Source: Methylobacterium cerastii (GTDB lineage Bacteria > Pseudomonadota > Alphaproteobacteria > Rhizobiales > Beijerinckiaceae). Taken from it: 64,000 nt of DNA. Of the stretch, positions 9,674-17,315 are shown in pieces. The notes below the pieces were generated by a model. The model was not told the origin of the DNA, did no database searches, and saw only the letters and a program-made list of their open reading frames with translations. Where the stretch lies: NCBI RefSeq assembly GCF_022179125.1, contig NZ_BPQG01000029.1:34710-98709 (forward strand), in the 5' to 3' direction. The first letter of the stretch is position 1; every line of letters starts with the position of its first letter. Made by a program: the position numbers and the translations under genes.

Positions 9674-11035
9674 TCACGCGGCCCTGCGCGGGCGCAGGGT
9701 CTGGATGCCGAGGTCGAGGCCGAGCATCGCCAGGATGACGAGACCGGTGAGCGGGAAGAGCAGGCCGAGGCCGAGCACCAGCCCGGTGACCCCGGCGGCG
9801 ATCCGGCGGTCGCGGGGCCAGGGCGGCACGCCGAGCCGGCCCGCGGGACGCCGCTTCCACCACATCGCCGCGGCGGTGATCGAGAGCAGGATCGTCGCGA
9901 GGCAGAAGGCCAGCATCGCGAGCTGGTTGGCGCGGCCCCAGAGATCGCCCTTGTGGAGGCCGATCCCGTACTGGATCGCCCGCCCCACCCCGCCGATGTC
10001 GGAGAACCGCACATCGACGAGGGGTCTTCCGGTGTACTGGTCGAGGGAGATCAGGCGCTGGCGGCTCACGGCGCGCGGATAGGCGGCCGCGGCGTAGACG
10101 TCCGTGCCGCCGGCCGGCAGCGCGACCTCGAAGCCCGCCGGCATGCCGAGCCCGTGCAGGATCGCCACCGCCCGGTCGATCCCGATCGCCACCAAGGGGT
10201 CCTGTGGCCGCGAGAGCGGAACCGGCGCGTCCTGCATCGTCCATCCGGCGGCGCTCACCCGCTCGCCCATCGGGACGGCGGAGACCGCCTTGTCGGCCCA
10301 GAGCGCCCGCGGCTGGCCGAGGCCTGCCGCGTTCGACCAGGTCCTGAGCTGGGCGCCCCAGACGATCGACCACGGCAGGCCGGTCGCGGCCAGGAAGACG
10401 AGGCCGGCGCCGGCCACCAGCCCGGTGACGGCGTGAAGGTCGCGCCACCAGACCCTTTGCGCCGGCCCTGCGCGGATCGTGACCACCCCGCCGCCTCGGC
10501 CCCGCGGCCACCAGAGATAGGCTCCGGTCGCCACGAGGATGATGGCGAAGCCCGCCACCACCTCGACGACGCCGTTGGCGACCGGCCCGAAATAGGCGAG
10601 GCTGTGCAGCCGCCGCACGACCATCATGAGTTCCCGGTCGGCCGCGACCCGGTCGAGCACGTCGCCGGTGTAGGGATTCAGAAAGACCAGGATGCGGCGT
10701 CCGTCCTCGACGAGCGTCACCACCGCGGATGCGGTCGCGTCGGCCGGCTCCGTGAAGGTCGCGGCCTCGGCGTCGGGAGCGGTCTCCAGGGCGTTGAAGA
10801 TCAGCCGGTCCGGACTCAGGGGCGCCGTGGCCTCGGCCGCGACGACGGTCCGGGCCGCGAACAGGGTCGCGTTGATCTCGTCCTTGAACAGGTAGATCGC
10901 CCCCGTGGCCGAGAGCAGGATCAGGAACGGCAGGCAGAGCAGGCCGGCGTAGAAATGCCAGCGCCAGACCGCCCTGTAGACGGCGTCGCGCATGTTCGGT
11001 CGCGGTCCGCCGACCTGCTTCGCCCGGCCGCTCAC
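9674..11035 (-). CDS. PepSY-associated transmembrane protein
   Basis: This 453-residue inner-membrane protein has the PepSY_TM layout. A first helix carries WRWHFYAGLLCLPFL, and periplasmic PepSY-like segments are separated by helices near residues 190 and 230. The conserved HSLAYFG and LHAVTGL motifs supply histidines that could bind haem. Relatives include FoxB/PiuB-like reductases that release metal from siderophores, and unnamed copper-locus proteins. The GTG at 11033-11035 overlaps the stop of the SCO gene (GTGA). An ATG 14 codons downstream is an alternative start. It probably works with the two TonB receptors as a periplasm-facing reductase, which is an inference. Confidence 0.8.
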   Translation of the reverse strand: MSGRAKQVGGPRPNMRDAVYRAVWRWHFYAGLLCLPFLILLSATGAIYLFKDEINATLFAARTVVAAEATAPLSPDRLIFNALETAPDAEAATFTEPADATASAVVTLVEDGRRILVFLNPYTGDVLDRVAADRELMMVVRRLHSLAYFGPVANGVVEVVAGFAIILVATGAYLWWPRGRGGGVVTIRAGPAQRVWWRDLHAVTGLVAGAGLVFLAATGLPWSIVWGAQLRTWSNAAGLGQPRALWADKAVSAVPMGERVSAAGWTMQDAPVPLSRPQDPLVAIGIDRAVAILHGLGMPAGFEVALPAGGTDVYAAAAYPRAVSRQRLISLDQYTGRPLVDVRFSDIGGVGRAIQYGIGLHKGDLWGRANQLAMLAFCLATILLSITAAAMWWKRRPAGRLGVPPWPRDRRIAAGVTGLVLGLGLLFPLTGLVILAMLGLDLGIQTLRPRRAA

Positions 11036-11649
11036 AGGATGGCCTGGATCTGCCGGAGGGCGAGCCCGTGCCCGGCCGCGAGGTCGAGCGGGCCGACGAA
11101 GGCGCCGTCGCGGTCCATCAGGTAGACCATCAGCGTGTGCTCGAGGGTGTAGTCGCCCCCCGGCAGCGGGACCTTCTTGGAGAACACGCGGTAGGACCGC
11201 GCCACCCGGTCGATCTCCGCGCGGGTTCCGGTCAGCCCCGTGATCGAATCGCTGAACGAGCCCATGTAGTCGCGCAGCACCGCGACGTCGTCGCGCTCGG
11301 GATCGAGGGTGATGTAGTAGGCGCCGATGTCGCCGCCGGCCTTGTGCAGGTCGTCGATCAGGTTGGTCAGGTCGGCCAGCGTCGTCGGGCAGACGTTCGG
11401 GCAGCGGGTGAACCCGAAGAACACCAGGAAGGGCTTGCCGGCGAGCGTCGCCGAATCGAGGATCCCGCCCTTGGACGATTGCAGCCGGAACGGGCCGCCG
11501 ACCACGGACATCGCCGGCTTGGCGGGGCCGCGCGGCAGGCTCGCCACCACGCCCCCGGCGATGCCGAGGATGCCGACGAGCACCACCGCCAGGATGCCGT
11601 AGCCCGCCCGGCGCTGGGCCGGCGTGACGGGAGGCGGATCAGTGGCCAT
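11032..11649 (-). CDS. SCO1/SenC-family copper chaperone
   Basis: SCO proteins are membrane-anchored thioredoxin-fold chaperones that insert copper into the CuA centre of cytochrome oxidase. This 205-residue protein has an N-terminal membrane helix (about residues 17-38), the copper-binding CPNVCP motif with Cys83 and Cys87, and the third ligand His171 in YTLEHTLMVY. TLDPERD is also typical. The start ATG (11647-11649) overlaps the end of the PCu(A)C gene by 11 bp, and the stop overlaps the PepSY start. The three genes are therefore very likely translated from one mRNA. Confidence 0.93.
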   Translation of the reverse strand: MATDPPPVTPAQRRAGYGILAVVLVGILGIAGGVVASLPRGPAKPAMSVVGGPFRLQSSKGGILDSATLAGKPFLVFFGFTRCPNVCPTTLADLTNLIDDLHKAGGDIGAYYITLDPERDDVAVLRDYMGSFSDSITGLTGTRAEIDRVARSYRVFSKKVPLPGGDYTLEHTLMVYLMDRDGAFVGPLDLAAGHGLALRQIQAIL

Positions 11650-12163
11650 GGTCGTGGCCGGCCGCCCCGTGGCCGCCCTCCCCGTGGCCGCCCTCGGGAG
11701 CCTTCGCGCCGATCGCCTCCACCGCGAACTCGACCGGGACGGTCCCCGCCTTCTCGAACTGCAGCGTGCCCTTGACGCGCTCGCCCTTCTTCAGGGGGGC
11801 CTGCAGGTCCACGAACATCATGTGGTAGCCGCCCGGCGCGAGCGTCACCGTGGCGCCCGGCGCGATGACCAGGCCGCCCGCGACCGGGGCCATCTTCATC
11901 ACCGTGCCGTCCATCGTCATCGAATGGATCTCGACGTGGTCGGCCCCGGTCACCGAGGCGCCGAGCAGCGTGTCCGGCGTGGTGCCGGTGTTGGTGACGC
12001 TGAGGTAGCCGCCGCCGACCTTGGCGCCGTTCGGCGTCGCCCGCGTCCAGGGGTGGGCGATCGCGAGCGCGCCGGCCTTGTACTCGTGGGCGCCGGCGGG
12101 GACCGCGAGCAGCGCGAGGGCGACGAGGGAACCGGTCGCGAGAAAGCGGGACAGGGTGGACAT
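11639..12163 (-). CDS. pcuC: Periplasmic copper chaperone PCu(A)C
   Basis: PCu(A)C proteins hold Cu(I) in the periplasm and pass it to SCO or to oxidase subunit II. The 174-residue protein has a signal peptide cleaved near residue 25 and the characteristic ligand set His80, Met91, His114 and Met116. The spacing is close to the classic HX10MX21HXM. The last 17 residues form a His/Gly tail (GGHGEGGHGAAGHDHGH) that could store additional metal. Such tails occur in some alphaproteobacterial members. The next gene encodes SCO, the expected partner. The symbol follows the Bradyrhizobium copper-starvation gene pcuC. Confidence 0.92.
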   Translation of the reverse strand: MSTLSRFLATGSLVALALLAVPAGAHEYKAGALAIAHPWTRATPNGAKVGGGYLSVTNTGTTPDTLLGASVTGADHVEIHSMTMDGTVMKMAPVAGGLVIAPGATVTLAPGGYHMMFVDLQAPLKKGERVKGTLQFEKAGTVPVEFAVEAIGAKAPEGGHGEGGHGAAGHDHGH

Positions 12164-12386
12164 GGGATATCTCCGGGAAGGGGATGGGTCGATGGCGGCC
12201 GTGCACGGCCGAACGGATTCGAAGGGGGCGGCGTCCGGGCGGACCGGTTCGGGCGGAGCGCGACGGCGACGCGTCGGGCTCGCACGCCGCATCGGTCGGG
12301 GCGGAGCCGAAGCCTTGCCGCGACACGGGCGCGACGACACGGCGCGCCGCCGCGTTCCGGCGCGGGAACGCCGGGGCGACGTGTGG

Positions 12387-12761
12387 TCAGGCGGTGGGTG
12401 GGGCGCGTGCGCCGGCGCTGATCCCCGGCGGAGCGCGGGGGGCGGCGGCGAGGACGGGACGCCACGGGGCGTCGACCGCCGGGGGAGCGGACCAGGCGAC
12501 CGCGACGTCGGCCGGAACCGGCATGTCCGCCGTCGGCATCGCCTGCGCGGCGGTGCAGCAGGCCAGGTGGTCCGCGTGATGCGGGGCGTGCTCCGGGCCT
12601 CGCCCGTCGGCGCCGGCATCCTGCAGGCAGAGCGCGTGCGCCGGATCGAAGGTCCGGACGGTCGTCATCCCGCCCAGCACCGCCTGCAGGGCAAGCGCAT
12701 AGAGCGCGGTCACGGCGATGACCGCGCGGCAGACCCGCCAATCTGGCCGCCACATGCGCAT
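12387..12761 (-). CDS. DUF2946-like small membrane protein with Cys/His-rich segment
   Basis: The 124-residue protein has one N-terminal hydrophobic segment (about residues 10-32). A Cys/His-rich stretch, PEHAPHHADHLACCTA, follows in the middle, and the tail is Pro/Ala-rich. It resembles DUF2946-type proteins of copper loci, although its cysteine pattern differs from that of the protein at 9273-9659. The start is ATG 12761; ATG 12755 is also possible. It sits 80 bp after the first TonB receptor and 223 bp before pcuC, so it may end the first transcript or belong to one long operon. Confidence 0.65.
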   Translation of the reverse strand: MRMWRPDWRVCRAVIAVTALYALALQAVLGGMTTVRTFDPAHALCLQDAGADGRGPEHAPHHADHLACCTAAQAMPTADMPVPADVAVAWSAPPAVDAPWRPVLAAAPRAPPGISAGARAPPTA

Positions 12762-12841
12762 GCCTCCACGCCTAGGGCTCAGCCCGGCGCGCCGTCAATG
12801 CGGCAGACGCCGCGCACCGCCGATTTCGGCGGCCCTGTCGC

Positions 12842-15004
12842 CTAGAATCGCCCCGCCAGCGTCAGCCGCACGGCGGTGGGCTCGACCGGGTGGAAGTGCC
12901 GGTCGGCGACGCCGTCCGCCCCTTCGCCGGGCAGGCGCGAGACGTAATAGTAGGTGATCTGGTCGGACTTGGCGTTGGTGAGGTTCAACACGTCGAGCGA
13001 CAGGCTGAAGCCGTTGTCGAAGTTGTAGCCGACGCGGCCGTTGAGGAGCGCCGTCGGCTTCGAGCGCACGGAATTGTCCTCGATCAGCGGGCGCGGGCCG
13101 AAGTAGCGCAGGCGCATCGACCCGAACCAGCCGAGGCCCTCGCCGAATGTGAATCCGGCCGACGCGATCGTGGTCGGCGCCTCGGGGATGCGGTTGCCCG
13201 CCGGGTCGACGTCCGAGAAGCGGGCGTTGGTGACGGTCAGGTCCCCCTCCAGCTTCAGCCAGGGCGTCACCGCGTAGCGGTTGGTCCACTCGACGCCGAA
13301 GCGGCGGCTCGGGCGGCTCGGCTCCGTGGTGCCGGTGTCGCCCTGGAACAGGTTCTCCGACGCGAAGTCGAGGCGGAACAGCGCGACCGCCGTCTCAAGC
13401 CCGGCGATCGAGCGGTTGCGGATGCCGACCTCGTACCCGGTCGAGGGCACCAGGAAGGGCGAGCGCGTCGTGTTGAACAGCGAACTCGTCGGGTCGATCG
13501 TCGCGGTGACGCCGCGCACGTCGTTCGAGTGGAAGCCGCCGCCGTAGTTCAGGTAGAGCTCGGTGTCGGCCCACGGCCCCAGCACCAGCCCGAGCTTCGG
13601 GTTGACGACGCCGTCCCGCGCCTTGCCGCTGTTGGCCGCCGTGTCGGAGACCACGTCGGCGTAGTAGCCGTCGGCGCGGAAGCCCACGCTGGTGCGCAGC
13701 CAGTCGGTCCAGCGCACGCGGTTGTCGTAGAAGAACGCCCCGCTCGCCTCCAGCACCCGGTCGTCGAGGACGCCGGAGCGGAACTGCCGGTTTGTGGTGT
13801 TGAACAGCCCGACCCGGATCGAGTCGGTTCGGGTCTGCAAGCCGATCTCGTTCTCCATCGGCAGCCCGTAGAGGTCGCCCTGGAAGACGTGGCTCACCTC
13901 GCCGCCGCCGAGGATGCGCTGGTCGAGCTGGTGGAACTGGTCGCCGTTCACCGGATCGTTGAGGAAATACGTGAAGTCGTTGAACAGGTTGAGCTGCTGG
14001 CGGATCACGTAGGCCGAGGCCCGCGTCACGCCGGTGTCGTCGGTCATGCTCCAGCGGCCGGAGAGCGAGAAACGGCTGCTATCACCGCCGTCGCTGGGGT
14101 TCAGGCTACCGAACCGGCCGATCAGGCCTTCCGACACAGCGCGCGACGCGATCTGGTTGGTCGCGGTCCAGCGGCTGGCATAGGCCATGCCGGTGACGGA
14201 GAACCCGTCGAGCGCCGTGCCCTGGCTGTAGCGCACGACGCCGTTGAGCTTGCGCAGGGCGTCCGGCACGTCCCACGGGCCGTCGTAGACCTGCGCCTCG
14301 CCGGCCACCAGCAGGTTGCCCTGGCCGAGTGGCGCCGAGGCGATCGTCAGCGCACGCGCGTAGCCGAACGAGCCGAACGAGGTCAGTGCGACGGACTTCG
14401 CGACGGTGTCGAGGTAGTCGATCCGCACCGAGCCGGCGGAGGCGAAGTCGCCGTCGCGGACGAAGTACGGCCCCTTGTGGAACTCCACCGCGCCGACGAG
14501 CTCGGGGATCAGGAAGTTGATGTCGGCGTAGCCCTGGCCGTGGGCGTGGGTGCGCATGTTGACCGGCATCCCGTCCACGTCGATCGCGATGTCGGTGCCG
14601 TGGTCGAGGTTGAAGCCGCGCAGGAAGAACTGGTTGGCCTTCCCCTCCCCCGAATGCTGCGTGACGATCAGGCCGGGCACGGATTCGAGGACCTCGCCCG
14701 GCCGGGTGATCGGGCGGCTGTTGATCTCGGCGCCGGAGATCACCCCGGCGCTCGCGGCATCCACCGACCGGAGGGTGCCGCCGACGCCGGTGGTGCCGCC
14801 GACGTAGCCGGCGCTCGCCGCCGGCCCCGGGCCGGTCGCGGCCGGAGCGACGGTCTCGGCCGTGACCGAGATCTCGTCGAGGTTGGCCTCGGCCACGCCC
14901 GGCTGAGACAGGGCGGACCGCATCAGGACGGCTTGTGGCGGGACGGCCGCGCCGACGACGAGCAGAAGGATGCGCAGGCGCGGAGCGAAACGGGATACGG
15001 ACAC
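12842..15004 (-). CDS. TonB-dependent outer-membrane receptor behind a cobalamin riboswitch
   Basis: The 720-residue protein starts at GTG 15002-15004 and has a signal peptide with the core LRILLLVVGAAVPP. A TonB-box-like DEISVTAETV follows, then a plug domain containing FFLRGFNLDHGTDIAIDVDG, and a long barrel ending VRLTLAGRF. An in-frame ATG 27 codons downstream is a less likely start because it would remove the signal peptide. A cobalamin riboswitch ends about 135 nt upstream on the same strand, which argues for corrinoid import or for B12-repressed uptake of another ligand. The plug is not visibly BtuB-like, and the following genes are copper-related, so the substrate stays open. Confidence 0.88.
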   Translation of the reverse strand: MSVSRFAPRLRILLLVVGAAVPPQAVLMRSALSQPGVAEANLDEISVTAETVAPAATGPGPAASAGYVGGTTGVGGTLRSVDAASAGVISGAEINSRPITRPGEVLESVPGLIVTQHSGEGKANQFFLRGFNLDHGTDIAIDVDGMPVNMRTHAHGQGYADINFLIPELVGAVEFHKGPYFVRDGDFASAGSVRIDYLDTVAKSVALTSFGSFGYARALTIASAPLGQGNLLVAGEAQVYDGPWDVPDALRKLNGVVRYSQGTALDGFSVTGMAYASRWTATNQIASRAVSEGLIGRFGSLNPSDGGDSSRFSLSGRWSMTDDTGVTRASAYVIRQQLNLFNDFTYFLNDPVNGDQFHQLDQRILGGGEVSHVFQGDLYGLPMENEIGLQTRTDSIRVGLFNTTNRQFRSGVLDDRVLEASGAFFYDNRVRWTDWLRTSVGFRADGYYADVVSDTAANSGKARDGVVNPKLGLVLGPWADTELYLNYGGGFHSNDVRGVTATIDPTSSLFNTTRSPFLVPSTGYEVGIRNRSIAGLETAVALFRLDFASENLFQGDTGTTEPSRPSRRFGVEWTNRYAVTPWLKLEGDLTVTNARFSDVDPAGNRIPEAPTTIASAGFTFGEGLGWFGSMRLRYFGPRPLIEDNSVRSKPTALLNGRVGYNFDNGFSLSLDVLNLTNAKSDQITYYYVSRLPGEGADGVADRHFHPVEPTAVRLTLAGRF

Positions 15005-15137
15005 GGGACCTCGGGCGACGCGACGTGGCACGTCACCGCGAACGAGGCCGATCCCCCGCGCCGTCCCTCCGACGGCATGAGGCTTCGACACCCGCCGGGG
15101 CACCCCGCCCGACGCGCTTCGCGTGTGACCACGACCG

Positions 15138-15330
15138 AGGGCAGGTCTCCTGGCTCGCGGGTCGTCGCCCGCCACCGTCTTCCCGGATGCGGCGCATCCA
15201 GTGACGTGCGTTGGTGGAAGGCTCGCCGCTTACAGTTGCGGGGGCAGCCACGGCTTCGACGAAGGCCCTTCCAGGCTCCGTCCCACCGCGTTCCCTTTTG
15301 ATCCTCGATGAGGAACCCTCGCGCACAGGT
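15138..15330 (-). ncRNA. Cobalamin riboswitch
   Basis: Read on the minus strand, this leader has the strongly conserved core of the AdoCbl riboswitch. The segment GGCTGCCCCCGCAACTGTAA is followed by GTCACTGG, GGGAAG and the terminal B12 box GAGCCAGGAGACCTGCC (15140-15156). Upstream, AGGGAACGCGGTGGGA is also typical. The order and spacing fit the family. The element is about 190 nt long, and its 5' limit is approximate. It precedes the TonB receptor at 12842-15004 and is expected to turn that gene off when cobalamin is plentiful. No classical intrinsic terminator with a long U-run is evident after it, so translational control is more likely. Confidence 0.93.
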
Positions 15331-15468
15331 TGCGTCGGGCGCGGACCGCGCGTCAATCCGGCTTTCGCAGCGCGTCGCCGGGTGTGGCCGATCCGCGACG
15401 CCGCCTTCACCTGCTGCGCGGTCGCGTGGCCCTCATGCGAGCCGGTCTCCGCCTCGCTTCGGAACGCC
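15331..15468. other. Intergenic region, no gene seen
   Basis: This is the rest of the gap between the riboswitch and the end of the Tlde1-like gene. It contains no credible coding sequence. The promoter for the riboswitch transcript must lie near its left part, but no clear -35/-10 pair could be picked out by eye. Confidence 0.5.
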
Positions 15469-16629
15469 CTAGCGGCTCGCTGCGAACCGGGCCGGGCCGT
15501 CGCCGCGGCCGGCGACCACCACGAGGCGCCGGACCTCGCCGCGCAGGAACGCCTGCAGGAAGCGGTCGTAGTTGCGGAACGACACGCAGCCGTTCGAGGC
15601 GCCGCTCGGCCCGAGCATGTAGGTGTGGGCGAGCAGGCCGTCGCGGCCGTGGATGGCGGCAGACCCGCCCACCGGGTTGAGGCGGATCGCCCGGACGCCG
15701 TGGAACAAAGCCTCGCGCTCGGTGAGGTCGTAGGTGCCCGGCGGGGTCGAGCCGCGCATCCGCAGGTGCACGAAGTCCGGGTGGTCCATGCTGGCGCCGA
15801 GGCCGGAATGAGCTTCCAGCACCTCGCCGCCGGGCAGGCGGACGGTGCGGGCGCTGATGTCGTAGATCGCCGTGCCGGCGCCCGCGTCGGGGCTGGGGAA
15901 CAGGCGGCCGCGCGACCGGTCGAGACCGGGTCTCTCCAGGGCGGCGTAGGCCAGGGCCGGGCCGGATTCCTTGCGCGCGGCGAACAGCTCCTCGAAGAAC
16001 GACGGCGTCTCGGCGGTGGGCGCCGGCGCCGCCTCGGGCACCCGGCGCGGCGCCCGGCGCAGGGCGAGGCGCTGCGGCACGGGGGCGGCGATCAGATCCG
16101 CCGGGCGCGCCATCGGCAGCGGCACGATCTGCGCCTGGCGGAGGACTCGGATCTCACGCGGGCGCTGCGCCTGGCTTGCGACCTCGGCCTGCCGCACGAT
16201 CTCCGCCCCGGTGGCGGGTGTCGCGGCGGGCTCCACCGCCGCGACGCCCGCCACCGGCTGGGCGAGGGACGGAGCGAGAGAGGCGGTCGGGGCGAACGCA
16301 GTGCCGAGGGGGATGCCGCGAAGGTTCGCGCGCACGTCCGGCCCCATCATCGGACGGGGATCGAACAGGGCCGCGAGGGCGGTCGAGGCGGCGCTCCGGG
16401 TCTGCGGGTTCGTGGCCTGCAGGTTCGTGGCCTGGAGATTCGCGCCCGGCGATCGCGGGTGCTTCCCGTCGCCGGTCGGCACGCCCCCGAGGGTGACGAG
16501 GCAGAGCAGGCCGGCCAGCGCGTTGCGCAGGGTCGGATGGCTGCGGGAGCGCCGGCGACGAACGGGACGCGCGTGGCCGCCGTGGGAACGCAGGTGATGC
16601 GGCAGGGGATGCGGCATGTGATGAGGCAT
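15469..16629 (-). CDS. DUF2778/Tlde1-like L,D-transpeptidase-fold protein
   Basis: The C-terminal half of this 386-residue protein matches the DUF2778 (Tlde1) family. It has PPGTYDLTEREALFHGVRAI, then IHGRDGLLAHTYMLGPSGAS, and ends with NGCVSFRNYDRFLQAF. Candidate catalytic residues are His335 and Cys348, as in L,D-transpeptidase folds. The N-terminus is basic with one hydrophobic segment (about residues 34-48), then a long Ala/Pro-rich linker, which suggests a periplasmic enzyme on peptidoglycan. The repeated phrase LQATNLQATNPQT lies near residue 65. Tlde1 toxins are T6SS effectors, but no T6SS or immunity gene lies nearby. A housekeeping cell-wall role is therefore more likely. The start ATG 16629 is one of several close options. 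Confidence 0.78.
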   Translation of the reverse strand: MPHHMPHPLPHHLRSHGGHARPVRRRRSRSHPTLRNALAGLLCLVTLGGVPTGDGKHPRSPGANLQATNLQATNPQTRSAASTALAALFDPRPMMGPDVRANLRGIPLGTAFAPTASLAPSLAQPVAGVAAVEPAATPATGAEIVRQAEVASQAQRPREIRVLRQAQIVPLPMARPADLIAAPVPQRLALRRAPRRVPEAAPAPTAETPSFFEELFAARKESGPALAYAALERPGLDRSRGRLFPSPDAGAGTAIYDISARTVRLPGGEVLEAHSGLGASMDHPDFVHLRMRGSTPPGTYDLTEREALFHGVRAIRLNPVGGSAAIHGRDGLLAHTYMLGPSGASNGCVSFRNYDRFLQAFLRGEVRRLVVVAGRGDGPARFAASR

Positions 16630-16924
16630 GCGGACTCGAACTCGGACGCGAAGGCTGAGGCGGCGCCCGCGGCCACGCGCCGTCCGTCCCCCGCGACGGA
16701 GCGCGGGCGGTGGACCGGCCGAGGGGCTCGGCCGTGCGGGGATCGAGAGAACTGCGACTGATCCGTATTGAGCGCGCGGTTGGTTAATCCGCCCCTAAGC
16801 GGCCGGTCGCCGTGCGCGGACGGGGCACGAAATCGGGTCCGCGCCTCACACGGCGCGCGGGCACGCGATCGTGTTGCCGCTTCGTTCTTGCCGAGGCGGG
16901 GGCGAATCGGCGATACCGCCAAGC

Positions 16925-17281
16925 ATGCGGATGTTCGCCCTCGCTGCCCTCCTGTCCCTGCCTATCCTGCCCGGCGCGGCCGCGGAGGCGCCGCGGCCGG
17001 CCGACCCGGCCGCACTGGAGCAGGCGTGGCGCGGATGCGTGCGCGAGGCCTACGCTCACCAGTCGCCGACGCAGGGGCGGGCCGGCTCGCAGCGCAACGC
17101 CCTCGACGAATGCAAGGCGCGCGAGGACGCCGTCGTGGCGGCCCTGATGGCCGCGCGCACCGACGACGCATCCGGCCGCGGCGCCCGCTCGTTGCCGGCG
17201 CGCGCCCGCGCCTGGGCGGCCTCGGTCGCGGCCTACGTCGTCGACCCGGTCTCGTCCTGGATCGCGATGCTGCGCGACTGA
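16925..17281 (+). CDS. Small secreted hypothetical protein
   Basis: This gene encodes 118 residues with a clear signal peptide (MRMFALAALLSLPILPGAAA). The mature region is alpha-helical and has two cysteines, in WRGCVREAY and NALDECKARED. The spacing suggests a disulphide or helical hairpin. The ATG at 16925 is chosen because it starts the signal peptide. A longer reading from 16871 lacks support. It lies between two minus-strand genes, so it must have its own promoter. No family is recognised. Confidence 0.6.
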   Translation: MRMFALAALLSLPILPGAAAEAPRPADPAALEQAWRGCVREAYAHQSPTQGRAGSQRNALDECKAREDAVVAALMAARTDDASGRGARSLPARARAWAASVAAYVVDPVSSWIAMLRD

Positions 17282-17315
17282 GCGGCGGCCTTCGCCGCCC
17301 GCCGGGCGGGCCGCC

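Noticed and set aside
12762-12841. Hairpin CCGCCGA/TCGGCGG after TonB receptor 1 as a terminator
   Set aside because: The 7-bp stem has no T-run, so transcript ending there cannot be claimed.
12890-15301. An 803-codon plus-strand frame opposite TonB receptor 1
   Set aside because: Composition is Arg/Val/Gly-rich with no domain, and it crosses the riboswitch. The opposite strand encodes a clear receptor.
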